A DNA stretch of 54,202 nucleotides from Methanobacteriaceae archaeon UBA349 (lineage in GTDB: Archaea; Methanobacteriota; Methanobacteria; Methanobacteriales; Methanobacteriaceae): positions 20,283-74,484 of the forward strand of contig DAWK01000047.1 in assembly GCA_002509745.1 (NCBI GenBank), read 5' to 3'. Numbering within the stretch: position 1 is the stretch's first letter; each line of letters begins with the position of its first letter. The position numbers and the translations under genes were made by a program. Positions 30,048 to 39,031 of this stretch are shown here, in pieces. A model generated the notes under the pieces. That model had not been told where the DNA came from. It saw only the letters and a list, made by a program, of their open reading frames with translations, and made no database searches.

Positions 30048-30887
30048 ATGAAAATAAAAGATATAATGAGTGATGAAGTAGTGGTAATTCAAGATACAGA
30101 ACAAGTAGCTTATGCCCGTAACCTCATGCTCAAAAATGGAATTGGTCGCATTGTAGTAGTTGACCACGATGGAGATCCGGTAGGGATAGTAACCGATAGG
30201 GACATTACCCACAAACTAAGCGGAAAAGGACCGGCCTGGAGAAGAAGGCCTATTGACAAAATTGCTGTAAGGAGAGTAATGAATAATAATTTAATTACTG
30301 TAGCTCCAGGATTAAATTCAAAAGAAGCGGTCGAGTTAATGTTAAAAAATGATATTGGTTCACTGCCGGTTATTGATCAAAGTGAATTAGTTGGTATTAT
30401 AACCAAAACAGATCTCATGAAAGTTTATGAAAACAAATTCAAAGGTAAATGGAGAATTTCAGAGTTAATGAGTTCTAAAGTAGTCACGGTAAACGAAAAT
30501 CACGCCATTTCTCATGTTATCAACATAATGGAAGAAAATAAAATTGGTCGTGTTGTGGTAATAAGAGATAATGAACCTGTGGGCATTATAACCTCTGAAA
30601 ACATTTCTTTTGCCCAAATTGAAGATCCTGGAAAAGGGATTAATGTAGAGAGAATATACTTTGTCCGCCCTGTTGAAGGAGAAGGAAAAAGAAATGTGCG
30701 TATGATTTCCATGATGACTGCTGGGGATATTATGACTGATCGCATTGTCAAATTAAGCTCATCAGATGATGCTTCAGAAGCGGCTAAAGTCATGATGGAA
30801 AGTGAGATTAGTGGAATTCCAGTGGTTGACGATGATGAACTAGTTGGTATCATCACTAAAACAGATATAATTAAAGCCATACAGTAG
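30048..30887 (+). CDS. Four-CBS-domain protein
   Basis: 279 aa, four CBS domains beginning at IKDIMSDEVVVIQD, RRVMNNNLITVAP, SELMSSKVVTVNE and GDIMTDRIVKLSS. AGGTGAT at 30038-30044 supports ATG 30048; the adjacent TTG 30045 is also possible. The linker before the fourth domain contains a basic stretch (VEGEGKRNVRM). It is 133 bp from the preceding CBS gene and 57 bp from the next. Confidence 0.85.
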   Translation: MKIKDIMSDEVVVIQDTEQVAYARNLMLKNGIGRIVVVDHDGDPVGIVTDRDITHKLSGKGPAWRRRPIDKIAVRRVMNNNLITVAPGLNSKEAVELMLKNDIGSLPVIDQSELVGIITKTDLMKVYENKFKGKWRISELMSSKVVTVNENHAISHVINIMEENKIGRVVVIRDNEPVGIITSENISFAQIEDPGKGINVERIYFVRPVEGEGKRNVRMISMMTAGDIMTDRIVKLSSSDDASEAAKVMMESEISGIPVVDDDELVGIITKTDIIKAIQ

Positions 30888-30944
30888 AAAATAAGTGAAA
30901 ATCGCAGAATTTATAAATGAAACCTAAAAAGAAAGGGGATTTTA

Positions 30945-31769
30945 ATGCGAGTAAAAAATATAATGTCCGAGGATATTGTTTCCATAGATAAAGACCAGAA
31001 CATTTGTGACGCTCTCAGAGTCATGAAAAAACACAAAATGTCTCGGCTAGCAGTTATCAATACCAACCAGGATAATGTTAAAGAGATGGTAGGTATGATA
31101 ACCGAAAAAGACATTGCCAATAAACTGGGATCATCTAAATATGGAAACCTACCTCCTTCCCATTTTCATGTTTCTACGGTAATGACTAATGAGTTATTTG
31201 CAGTGGAAACTGAAACGGATATCGCATATGCAGCCAATATAATGCTGGAAAATAATATTGGTGGAATTCCAGTAATGGATGATGGCGATGTGATTGGTCT
31301 GGTTACTAAATCCGATCTCATAGACACTTGCCGAGGCAAAGCATATGAAAACAAGTCTGTTCAGAATTTAATGAGTGAGGATCTAATCACGGTGTCTCCT
31401 TCTGACAGGCTAGTTCATGCCCGGAGAGTCATGATGGATGCCAAAGTGGGCCGGCTCCTGGTAATGGAAGATGGAGATTTAGTGGGATTAATAACATCTA
31501 AAGATATTTCCCGAGCCATGATATCCTTTAGGAAAGTTGTTCCAGACAAACACAAATCTGCCAGAATCAGAAATCTTCTGGTGGATGATGTAATGTCTCA
31601 AGGAATTCACATGGTTTCTATGACGAGCTCCATTCCTGAAGTGGCACAAATGATGCTGGATCAAGGTATAAGTGGATTTCCAGTAGCAGATGAGAATAAA
31701 AATACGGTAGGCATAATAACAAAAACAGATTTGCTGGATTTAATTGTTGAAATGGAGGGGGTTAACTAA
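30945..31769 (+). CDS. Four-CBS-domain protein
   Basis: 274 aa, four CBS domains beginning at VKNIMSEDIVSIDK, STVMTNELFAVET, QNLMSEDLITVSP and DDVMSQGIHMVSM. It is closest in layout to the preceding gene, including the linker before domain four, which suggests tandem duplication. AAAGGGGA precedes ATG 30945. Its 3' end carries GGAGGGGG, which may serve as the ribosome binding site of the RNA ligase downstream. Confidence 0.85.
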   Translation: MRVKNIMSEDIVSIDKDQNICDALRVMKKHKMSRLAVINTNQDNVKEMVGMITEKDIANKLGSSKYGNLPPSHFHVSTVMTNELFAVETETDIAYAANIMLENNIGGIPVMDDGDVIGLVTKSDLIDTCRGKAYENKSVQNLMSEDLITVSPSDRLVHARRVMMDAKVGRLLVMEDGDLVGLITSKDISRAMISFRKVVPDKHKSARIRNLLVDDVMSQGIHMVSMTSSIPEVAQMMLDQGISGFPVADENKNTVGIITKTDLLDLIVEMEGVN

Positions 31770-31846
31770 TTTCTAGGGAATATAAGTCTAATGGACAAAA
31801 ATCTGAGGATTCTAAATCCAAAATACTTAAATCACCTGGAATTGAA

Positions 31847-33181
31847 TTGCCCGAGGTAAATTGTCCTAAATGCAGTTCTAAAATGAGGGTTGATTGGAGG
31901 AGAAACAATACCCTCACCCATTTTTTTTACTCTTGCCCATCTTGTGAGCTGGAATCTCAAATTGAAGTAGAAGATTTTCTGGAGAAAAAAATTCAAGAAA
32001 TATTGGGAATTAAATCAGAAAAGCTGGAAGAATCTATTAAAAAAGGAAACACAAAATTTTTCATTTCCATGGGCATTCCTACACTTCTTTTTAAAAAAGA
32101 AACCGGTGAACTAGAATCTGGGACAGTTATTTATCTCTCAGATGAAATTGAAGTAATTAGAGGATTTCCTAAAATTAGAAGAACTCTTCTTTTGGGGCCT
32201 TCCCTTAAAAATCATTTTCAGGATTTAATTGCTGTGGAAGAGAAGATGAATGGCTATAATGTCCGTATTGCCAGTATAAATTGCAGCGATATATGTCAAG
32301 ATATCTCTAAAAATCCAGAAAGTAACTCAAAAGTATTTGATGAAGTTAATGATGACTTTAAACATAATAAAATTGTGGCCCTCACTCGTGGAGGATATAT
32401 ATGTCCTTTTACCACTAAAAAGGCCCGGGAACTTATGGAATTGGATGATTTTTTTGCAGATAATCCAGAACTAGTAATATGTGGTGAAATGGTGGGTACG
32501 GACAATCCTTATGTTTCACAGTATTATCCTGAAATTGGTAAACTGGCCTTTAGAGTTTTTGATATTCGTCATAAATTATCCAATGAACCATTATCTATTG
32601 ATGCCAAAAGAAAACTCTTAAAACAATATAATTTACCTGCTGTTAGACTATTTGGTGTATTCTCAGCAGATGATGCTCATGAGAAGATATTAAAAATAAT
32701 TAAAGAAATAGGGCTGGAACATAGGGAGGGAGTAGTAATGAAACATCCTTCTATGGAAATACCACCTTTAAAATACACATCCTCTCAGGCCCATGATAGA
32801 GAAATTAAATATGCATTTAACTTCCCATTTGATTTTGGAAGGGCCTTTTTTTTCAGTAGAGTTGTAAGAGAAGGCTTTCAAGCCTATGAAATGGAAGATT
32901 CTCCAGAAGAACTTCAAAAAAGAGCTCAAAGATTGGGTGAATCTATTATTTATCCCATGATTGATATAATCAAACAAATAAATGATGGAGAACCTGCTGT
33001 GGAAGATACTACTATCAATGTGGATAGTAAAAAAGAGGCCGAGGAATTTGTAAGGCATCTGCATGATCTGGGAGTTTCGGCCATGTTAATAGAATATAAG
33101 GGTGGAAATGCGGTTATTCGAAGAATGTATAATGCAACCAATGATAAAATAAAAAATTATCTTAATGGGGGCCTTTACTAA
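31847..33181 (+). CDS. Archaeal ATP-dependent RNA ligase (Rnl3-type) with N-terminal zinc ribbon
   Basis: 444 aa from TTG 31847. An N-terminal zinc ribbon (C6-x2-C9 ... C30-x2-C33) precedes the nucleotidyltransferase core. Core motifs are KMNGYNVR with the adenylated Lys133 (motif I), VICGEMVGTDNPY (III), FRVFDIRH (IIIa), EHREGVVMKHPS (IV) and KYTSSQAHDREIKY (V). It matches the RNA ligase of Methanothermobacter, which also follows a CBS gene cluster. The start is uncertain: TTG 31847 has a poor ribosome binding site, while the same frame is open to ATT 31769, 7 nt after a strong GGAGGGGG. Confidence 0.85.
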   Translation: MPEVNCPKCSSKMRVDWRRNNTLTHFFYSCPSCELESQIEVEDFLEKKIQEILGIKSEKLEESIKKGNTKFFISMGIPTLLFKKETGELESGTVIYLSDEIEVIRGFPKIRRTLLLGPSLKNHFQDLIAVEEKMNGYNVRIASINCSDICQDISKNPESNSKVFDEVNDDFKHNKIVALTRGGYICPFTTKKARELMELDDFFADNPELVICGEMVGTDNPYVSQYYPEIGKLAFRVFDIRHKLSNEPLSIDAKRKLLKQYNLPAVRLFGVFSADDAHEKILKIIKEIGLEHREGVVMKHPSMEIPPLKYTSSQAHDREIKYAFNFPFDFGRAFFFSRVVREGFQAYEMEDSPEELQKRAQRLGESIIYPMIDIIKQINDGEPAVEDTTINVDSKKEAEEFVRHLHDLGVSAMLIEYKGGNAVIRRMYNATNDKIKNYLNGGLY

Positions 33182-33495
33182 AATAATATTTTTAATTAAG
33201 GAATATTTTTCTTATATTTTATTAGAACTATTTTTTGATTCTTATCTTTTCAGATTATTAATTAAATCCTATTTAAATCCTTTTTAAATTATTATTTAAT
33301 TCTTATTTAATTCTTATTTATTTTTATTTTATTTTTATTTACCTTAATTCTTAAATTAAAGAAAAAAGAAGAACATTCAATTAAAAATTATATCTATAAA
33401 TATCAATATAATAAACGAATATATTCATATTATACTAAATAAAATAACATATTCTAAATTTCATTGAAATTATAAATCAAATTGATGGATATAAT
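33182..33495. repeat. AT-rich gap with tandem TTATTTAATTC-like repeats
   Basis: 314 bp. The stretch 33261-33343 is built of imperfect repeats of TTAAATCCTATT and TTATTTAATTCT followed by ATTTTT runs. The T-rich sequence just after the ligase stop may act as a terminator. No ORF with a ribosome binding site. The remainder up to pheA presumably holds its promoter. Confidence 0.45.
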
Positions 33496-34389
33496 ATGCC
33501 ACCTGAAAACACTTTAAAAAACTCTAATAATAATAATAACAATAACAATTCCCTAAACAAGAGTAGTGCTGAAAATAAACCAGACACGTTCATCGCCTTT
33601 TTTGGACCGGCAGGAACATTCACTGAAGAAGCAGCTTCCAGATTAAAAGGGGAATTAGTAGCATTTGATTCTATTATAGAAGTTTTAGAAGCGGTAAAAA
33701 CAGACAGGGCAAAAAAAGGTGTGGTGCCAATTGAAAACTCAATTGAAGGCCCAGTAGGGGTAACTTTGGATCTTCTGGCTCAAGATTACGATTTAACCAT
33801 TGAAAAAGAAATAATTCTACCTATAAGTCACAATTTAATGGTTAATAAAGGAGTTAAACTGGATGAAATTGATTCGGTCTATTCTCACGCCCAACCACTG
33901 GCCCAATGCAGGATATTTTTAGAAAAACTTGGTATAATTACTCATTCCACTTCCAGCACAGCTGCAGCGGCCAAATTTATAAATGGTAAGAAAAATGCAG
34001 CGGCCATTGGAAACTATAGGGCTGCGGAATTATATGATCTGGATATCATAAAATCAGATATTCAGGACTTTGAAAACAACCGGACGCGATTCATAGTTTT
34101 GGGGAAAAATAAATCAAAGCCTATGGGTAATGACAAAACTTCTATTGTGTTTTCCCTGTATGAAGATAGGCCTGGGGGCCTATATGAGATTTTAGGCTAT
34201 TTTGCCGGGAAGAAAATTAACTTAACTAAAATTGAGTCCCGTCCATCTAAAAAAGGCCTGGGAAAGTACTTTTTTTTCATAGACTTTGAAGGCCACCGTG
34301 ATGATTTGATAGTTAAAGATATTCTAGATACTATTAAAAATAATGCTCCTTTTTTAAAGCTACTAGGCTCATATCCTCCTGAAAATTAA
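33496..34389 (+). CDS. pheA: Prephenate dehydratase
   Basis: 297 aa. Decarboxylates and dehydrates prephenate to phenylpyruvate in phenylalanine synthesis. FFGPAGTFTEEAA begins the catalytic domain, GVVPIENSIEGPVG and the TRF motif in ENNRTRFIVLG follow. An ACT domain with the ESRP motif (INLTKIESRPSKKGLGKYFFFIDFEGH) ends the protein and should bind phenylalanine. The first ~30 residues are an unusual extension with eight consecutive Asn. The start ATG 33496 lacks a strong ribosome binding site; no other Met occurs before the conserved domain. Confidence 0.93.
   Translation: MPPENTLKNSNNNNNNNNSLNKSSAENKPDTFIAFFGPAGTFTEEAASRLKGELVAFDSIIEVLEAVKTDRAKKGVVPIENSIEGPVGVTLDLLAQDYDLTIEKEIILPISHNLMVNKGVKLDEIDSVYSHAQPLAQCRIFLEKLGIITHSTSSTAAAAKFINGKKNAAAIGNYRAAELYDLDIIKSDIQDFENNRTRFIVLGKNKSKPMGNDKTSIVFSLYEDRPGGLYEILGYFAGKKINLTKIESRPSKKGLGKYFFFIDFEGHRDDLIVKDILDTIKNNAPFLKLLGSYPPEN
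33526..33549 (+). repeat. AAT/AAC trinucleotide repeat coding for eight Asn in pheA
   Basis: Eight consecutive AAT or AAC codons in the N-terminal extension of prephenate dehydratase, outside the catalytic fold. The in-frame repeat could change length without loss of function. Confidence 0.85.
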
Positions 34390-34622
34390 CTAGGAATTAA
34401 TTAAAATCTTTAATTTCTTTTTATTTTATTTTCTAAACCATTATAGGCGGTATTAATTTTCACACAGATAATGGGTTAAAAAGAAAAGGATTTATAATAT
34501 TTAAATAAATAGATATAGTTAATCATAAGTTATGGATAACTATGATATTATTCAAACATCACTTGATGTGTAAAAATTACAAAATTAATATAAAATTTAG
34601 GTTAATGGCCTGAAATTAGGAG

Positions 34623-35267
34623 ATGATCAAGATTAGTAAAATAGAACAGCTCTTGAAGAATCTCGAGGACTTAGAAAAGGATTTAGAAGCAGGAAAAATT
34701 CCTAAAAAGCAGTATGTATCCTTAAAAAAACAATACACTAATAGGTTAGATACCCTTGAGGCCGCAGAAAGAGTTAAGCGGATGCAAGGTCGTGGTACTT
34801 CTGAAAAGACTTTAGATCATTGGGCCTCCAAGAGTAAACTCGAAAAAGATGAAAAAGAGCAAGAAGAGCTCATTAAAAAATATGTAACTACTCCCAAACC
34901 AACTAGAAGTCAAGCTAAAGCAGCATCAGCCGCAGCATCCTCAAAGGGAGGTATTTCCAGAATTGGAATAATTGCGGGAGTTTTATTAGCTTTAGCTTTC
35001 TTTGTAGGAACTGCATTTGGTGTAATGATGCTAAACACACCAGTAACTGTGGATAATGGCACAGTAACGGTTAATCAAAGTGCTTTTCCACTAATAGAGA
35101 ATTTAACAACTAATAAAACTATTTCCAACTATACTTCCACTAATACCACGAAATCCAATACGACACATGGCGGTTCTAATAATACTCCGACACCTGTTAC
35201 TCCAACGCCAACCCCAGACCCGGTTATTCCAAAACCTGATACAACTCCAGACGGTAATGGCGGTTAG
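34623..35267 (+). CDS. Single-pass membrane protein with cytoplasmic coiled coil and Thr/Pro/Asn-rich outer stalk
   Basis: 214 aa, no family recognised beyond general layout. Residues 1-45 form a charged coiled coil (KIEQLLKNLEDLEKDLEAG...QYVSLKKQY), followed by a charged region, then a membrane helix at about 118-141 (IGIIAGVLLALAFFVGTAFGVMM). The outside part is rich in N-x-T/S sites and ends in a PTP/TP-repeat tail, as on pseudomurein-wall surface proteins. AGGAG abuts ATG 34623 with no spacer, which is odd; a stop lies two codons upstream, so no longer start exists. Confidence 0.6.
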   Translation: MIKISKIEQLLKNLEDLEKDLEAGKIPKKQYVSLKKQYTNRLDTLEAAERVKRMQGRGTSEKTLDHWASKSKLEKDEKEQEELIKKYVTTPKPTRSQAKAASAAASSKGGISRIGIIAGVLLALAFFVGTAFGVMMLNTPVTVDNGTVTVNQSAFPLIENLTTNKTISNYTSTNTTKSNTTHGGSNNTPTPVTPTPTPDPVIPKPDTTPDGNGG

Positions 35268-35335
35268 TTATTAGACCATGAAAAACATAATTTTTTACCA
35301 CTTCCCTTTTTAAATTTTTAAATAGAGGTAATGTC

Positions 35336-35869
35336 ATGAAAAAATACTTTTTAGCATTATTAGTTCTCTCTTTAGTGGTTTTTACCTCTGGTTGTACTTC
35401 TAATACTGATAATCAAGACAATCAGACTAAAACTCTATCTCAAAATAATGTTTCATTCACTTATCCCGGCATTTGGGTCATAGCTGATTCTCAGGCCAAT
35501 GATACCATAGCTGCGGTGGCCGATCCCAGTTCAGTGAATGCTCAAACTGGACTTGCACAAACCGTAGTCACAGTTCAACTTAAAAACCTAACTGGAACAT
35601 TCGATTCCATGTATGCAGATAATTATGAATCATTATTTAGTAATTCTAGCTACCAAAGGGTTTCTGAAGGTAATCTGACTTTGAATGGAAGAAATGTTCT
35701 TGAATATGTTTATACCGTTGATGCTGATGGTACTAATATCAAACAAAGGGCCATATGGATACAAGATAATAAAAATGTCTATGTAATTCTTTGTAGTGCA
35801 CTTACCAGCCAGTTTGATAAGGAAAAACAGAATTTTGATATGATTATAAATAGTTTTAATATTTCATAG
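35336..35869 (+). CDS. Lipoprotein with PsbP/DcrB-like domain
   Basis: 177 aa. A lipoprotein signal (MKKYFLALLVLSLVVFTSGC, lipobox Cys20) is followed by a Thr/Asn-rich linker and one domain: NNVSFTYPGIW ... RAIWIQDNKNVYVILCSALTSQFDKEKQNFDMIINSF. This layout resembles PsbP-related surface lipoproteins common in methanogens; the function is unknown. It is paralogous to the gene at 36128 (matching F.YP..W and NFD.I..SF ends). AGAGGTAATG precedes ATG 35336. Confidence 0.75.
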   Translation: MKKYFLALLVLSLVVFTSGCTSNTDNQDNQTKTLSQNNVSFTYPGIWVIADSQANDTIAAVADPSSVNAQTGLAQTVVTVQLKNLTGTFDSMYADNYESLFSNSSYQRVSEGNLTLNGRNVLEYVYTVDADGTNIKQRAIWIQDNKNVYVILCSALTSQFDKEKQNFDMIINSFNIS

Positions 35870-35870
35870 T

Positions 35871-35953
35871 CCATCATGGATAAAATCATTTGATGGGAAC
35901 TAGTTTTAAAACCATTTTTAATTACTTTTAAATAAACAAATAACTTTTTTTTT
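35871..35953 (+). terminator. Hairpin and T-run after the first lipoprotein gene
   Basis: CCATCA (35871-35876) pairs with TGATGG (35891-35896). A run of nine Ts (35945-35953) lies about 50 bp further. The distance makes this a tentative call. Confidence 0.3.
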
Positions 35954-36127
35954 ATTTTAATTATTTAAAATCTTTATTTTTTATAATTAGTACTTAATTT
36001 TTGCTAAAATTTATTTTAATTGAATATTTTTGTCTTTTTTTAAAATTTAATGATAAATAAAAAAATATAGAAAAATATATAATTTTTAAAGGCCATACTA
36101 TATTCTATATATTATGGAGTGAGCGAA

Positions 36128-36697
36128 ATGAAAAAATATCTTCCAATACTGGCTATAATAGCTGTGGTGGTCGCTGTGGCGGGTTGTGTTGATTCAGGAA
36201 CTAATGATACGGCAATCAACACTACTGTACCCGATATGCCATCTAAAACTTATGCTAAAAATGGTATTTCTTTTGAATATCCTGTAGGGTGGACTAAGGC
36301 CGCCAGTTCAAATATACCTGGAACAATTGTGGGCTATGGAGACCCTGAATCAGTTTCTAAAGATCTTACTTATAATACGATAGCTATTGTAAGCAAACAG
36401 GCTTTACCTTCTGGTTCAACAGTTAAAGAATCATTTGATGCAACTTATGAACAGTATGCTAACAATGGCACGGGTTATAATCTGATTTCCGAGAGAACTT
36501 TAAACATAAATGGTGTCACGGCTTATGAAAAAGTTTATAATATAACGGTAAGTGGGGTCAAAAAAGAGGAACGAGCTACATGGTTTGACTCAAATGGAAC
36601 TATTTACATGGTATTATGCAATGCGCTTCCAAAAGACTTTGATAGTCAACAAACTAACTTTGATTTAATTACTTATTCATTCAAAGTTACTGGTTGA
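36128..36697 (+). CDS. Lipoprotein with PsbP/DcrB-like domain (paralogue)
   Basis: 189 aa. The signal MKKYLPILAIIAVVVAVAGC has lipobox Cys20, followed by a Thr/Asn-rich linker and the same domain as the previous gene (NGISFEYPVGW ... RATWFDSNGTIYMVLCNALPKDFDSQQTNFDLITYSF). The frame begins at GTG 36119, but GGAGTGAG at 36116-36123 overlaps that codon and points to ATG 36128. It is anchored outside the membrane. The pair probably arose by duplication; each has its own hairpin. Confidence 0.75.
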   Translation: MKKYLPILAIIAVVVAVAGCVDSGTNDTAINTTVPDMPSKTYAKNGISFEYPVGWTKAASSNIPGTIVGYGDPESVSKDLTYNTIAIVSKQALPSGSTVKESFDATYEQYANNGTGYNLISERTLNINGVTAYEKVYNITVSGVKKEERATWFDSNGTIYMVLCNALPKDFDSQQTNFDLITYSFKVTG

Positions 36698-36717
36698 TTA
36701 ATCAATCCTCTTTTTTT
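36692..36717 (+). terminator. Hairpin overlapping the stop codon, then T7
   Basis: GGTTGATT (36692-36699) and AATCAATCC (36700-36708) are near-perfect inverted repeats that include the TGA stop at 36695-36697. Seven Ts follow at 36711-36717, then more T-rich sequence. Confidence 0.5.
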
Positions 36718-37086
36718 ATTTTATTTCTATTTTTTAATAAATTTTAAACGCTTATTTTAATTGTTTAAAGATTTAAAACGAATTAATTCCAATAAATGAT
36801 TCTAAAATTAATCCTAAAATTAATAAAATTATTAGATCCTAAGTGTGAAATAATGTGGGTATAAGTTTATATTCTCAAAATATCAATAGAATTACATTAA
36901 TGATCATATAATTAAACTAATCTTAACTGGCCATACTGTTCATTTTTTCTAGCTCTAAGGGCTTTTGATAGGTAATAGTGGGCCAATAAGTATTTTTATT
37001 ATATTGATTTTTAAGAAAAAATTTATCACTCAAATCAAATTTCTTTAAAATTATTAATTATCACAAAAAAGAAAGGAGGAATGAGA
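36698..37086. other. Gap upstream of the NusA-like gene
   Basis: 389 bp. It starts with a T-rich terminator-like tail, then AT-rich DNA with no ORF bearing a ribosome binding site. A less AT-rich patch at about 36928-36990 has no convincing structure. The promoter of the following gene should lie in the last 150 bp. Confidence 0.4.
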
Positions 37087-37581
37087 ATGGATTTACCAAT
37101 ATGTGATGTCTGTCTACAAAGTGGGATACTATGTAAAGGATGTGAAAATAAGCTTAAAACTGGTGAAATAAGTCAAATGGAGCTGGACATTGCAAAAATA
37201 CTTTACAATCTGGGTGATTGCCAAATAAGCTTTAAAAAGGCTATAGATATGGGAAATGTGGCCATAATTATCACAGAAAAGGACCAGGTAGGTAAAGTAA
37301 TTGGTAAAGGTGGAAATGTAGTTCGAGCCATATCTAAAGAAATTGGGAAGAATGTAAGGGTTATTGGTGATGAATCTGATCTTAAATCCGTTGCTAAGGA
37401 TATTCTAGCTCCTGCAAGAATTTCAGGGATAAATGTGGTATATGGAATTGATGGTGAGCAAAAATTTAAGATACTGGTGCTGAGGGAAGACGCTTTCACA
37501 ATACCCTCGAATTTAGACAAATTAAACGAGATTATTGAGTCTTTAACTGGGGAAAAAACCAAAATTGTATTGGATGACTAG
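37087..37581 (+). CDS. Archaeal NusA-like Zn-finger/KH-domain protein
   Basis: 164 aa. A zinc-finger-like start (C-DV-C ... C-KG-C) is followed by a KH fold with the GxxG loop, VGKVIGKGGNVVRAISKEIGKNVRVI, and a second partial KH-like half. This is the archaeal family annotated as transcription elongation factor NusA-like; RNA binding is well supported, the exact process is not. ATG 37087 is preferred over ATG 37081 because GGAGG (37075-37079) is 7 nt from the former and only 1 nt from the latter. Confidence 0.8.
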   Translation: MDLPICDVCLQSGILCKGCENKLKTGEISQMELDIAKILYNLGDCQISFKKAIDMGNVAIIITEKDQVGKVIGKGGNVVRAISKEIGKNVRVIGDESDLKSVAKDILAPARISGINVVYGIDGEQKFKILVLREDAFTIPSNLDKLNEIIESLTGEKTKIVLDD

Positions 37582-37722
37582 TAACTCTTCTAAATGAGTC
37601 TTCTTTAAATGAATTAAAATAGTTATTTTAGATTATATCCAGATAATTAACTCTTAAATGAGTTAAAACAATTATATCCAAAATATAATCAATTAAATAA
37701 ATAAACCAAATGAGTCGTTATC

Positions 37723-38877
37723 ATGGAAATTGTACTTTGTGTAACAGGTAGTGTGGCTGCAGTAGAAACGGTTAAGCTTGCCCGAGAACTTCGGCGACAA
37801 GGAGCCGATGTAAAATGTTTTATGAGTGATGATGCTTGTCATATAATTCATCCCTATGCTTTAGAATTTGCCACCGGCCAGGAAGTAGTTCTGGAGCTTA
37901 CTGGAAAAATTGAACATGTGAAATATGCTCAAACAGATCTTGTTTTGGTAGCACCGGCCACAGCCAATGTTATCAGTAAATTTACCTATAAAATGGCAGA
38001 TAATCCTATAAATACTCTTCTTATAACGGTTTTAGGCCATGGTACACCTATTGTAATGGTTCCATCCATGCACGATTCTATGTATCGTTCTATAGAAGAG
38101 AATATCCACAAACTGGAAGAAGAAGGAATAAACTTTGTTTTACCTAGAATGGACGAAGGAAAGGCCAAATTCCCTTATCTGGAGGATATTATTCTTCAGG
38201 CATTGAGACAAGTTAATAACTCTGAAAATGATTTAAAAGGTAAAAAAGTTCTTATCAGTGCGGGAGGGACTTATGAGGCCATAGATCCTATTCGTGGCAT
38301 TTCCAATCGCAGTTCAGGTAAAATGGGTATTGAAATTGCTAAAGAGGCATTTATTCGAGGAGCAGAGATTACTATGTTACTGGGTGAGGTTAGCGTTCCT
38401 GTTCCCCAATCATTTGAGTCTATTAAAACAGTATCCAGTAAAGAAATGAATGATAAAATTCTGGAAATCATCCCGGAGTTTGATATTTTTGTTTCTACTG
38501 CAGCGGTGTCTGATTTTTCACCATCAATCACTGAAAACAGTAAAATATCCTCGGATAATAAATTGGAACTGGTACTAAAGCCAAATCCTAAGATCATTAA
38601 TCAAATAAAACAGAAAAATCCAGATATTTTGCTGGTGGGATTTAAAGCAGAATATAATATTGCTGAAAGTGAATTAATTGAATTGGCAAAAAAACAGATG
38701 TTAAATTCAGGCGCGGACCTGGTAGTGGCCAATGATGTTTCTATTGAGGGGTCTGGCTTTGGTTCGGATGAGAATAAGGTAATATTGGTGGATAATGAAG
38801 TCCAAAAGCTTCCTTTAATTTCTAAAAAAGAAATTGCTCAAATGATCTGGGATAGAATATTACTTAAAATTGATTAA
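37723..38877 (+). CDS. coaBC: Bifunctional phosphopantothenoylcysteine decarboxylase / phosphopantothenate-cysteine ligase
   Basis: 384 aa; two steps of coenzyme A synthesis. The N-terminal CoaC flavoprotein half has VTGSVAAVETVKLARELRR, PATANVISKFTYKMADN and VPSMHDSMY (the substrate clamp). The C-terminal CoaB half has SAGGTYEAIDPIRGISNRSSGKMG and GFKAEYN. Length and order are typical. No strong ribosome binding site precedes ATG 37723 (TGAGTCGTTATC). It is convergent with flpA across a 517-bp gap. Confidence 0.95.
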   Translation: MEIVLCVTGSVAAVETVKLARELRRQGADVKCFMSDDACHIIHPYALEFATGQEVVLELTGKIEHVKYAQTDLVLVAPATANVISKFTYKMADNPINTLLITVLGHGTPIVMVPSMHDSMYRSIEENIHKLEEEGINFVLPRMDEGKAKFPYLEDIILQALRQVNNSENDLKGKKVLISAGGTYEAIDPIRGISNRSSGKMGIEIAKEAFIRGAEITMLLGEVSVPVPQSFESIKTVSSKEMNDKILEIIPEFDIFVSTAAVSDFSPSITENSKISSDNKLELVLKPNPKIINQIKQKNPDILLVGFKAEYNIAESELIELAKKQMLNSGADLVVANDVSIEGSGFGSDENKVILVDNEVQKLPLISKKEIAQMIWDRILLKID

Positions 38878-38879
38878 GG

Positions 38880-38960
38880 AATGTTTTAAGGCCTTAAGAT
38901 AATTTAATGAATCATTAGGCCATTATAAAACATTTAATTGCTTTATTTTTATTTTTATAA
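38880..38960 (+). terminator. Long hairpin and T-rich tail after coaBC
   Basis: AATGTTTTA (38880-38888) pairs with TAAAACATT (38926-38934), and inside it GGCCT (38890-38894) pairs with AGGCC (38917-38921): 14 bp in all with a small bulge. T-rich sequence follows from about 38943. It begins 2 bp after the coaBC stop. Confidence 0.6.
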
Positions 38961-39031
38961 TTCAAAAAATAACTTTTTCACAAATTTATCAAATTGTTCT
39001 AATTTATTTAAAAATTATATTCTTTAAATTC

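Noticed and set aside
33261..33343. T-rich tandem repeats as a CRISPR or integration site
   Set aside because: Units are short, imperfect and contiguous with no spacers; simple AT-rich DNA explains them.
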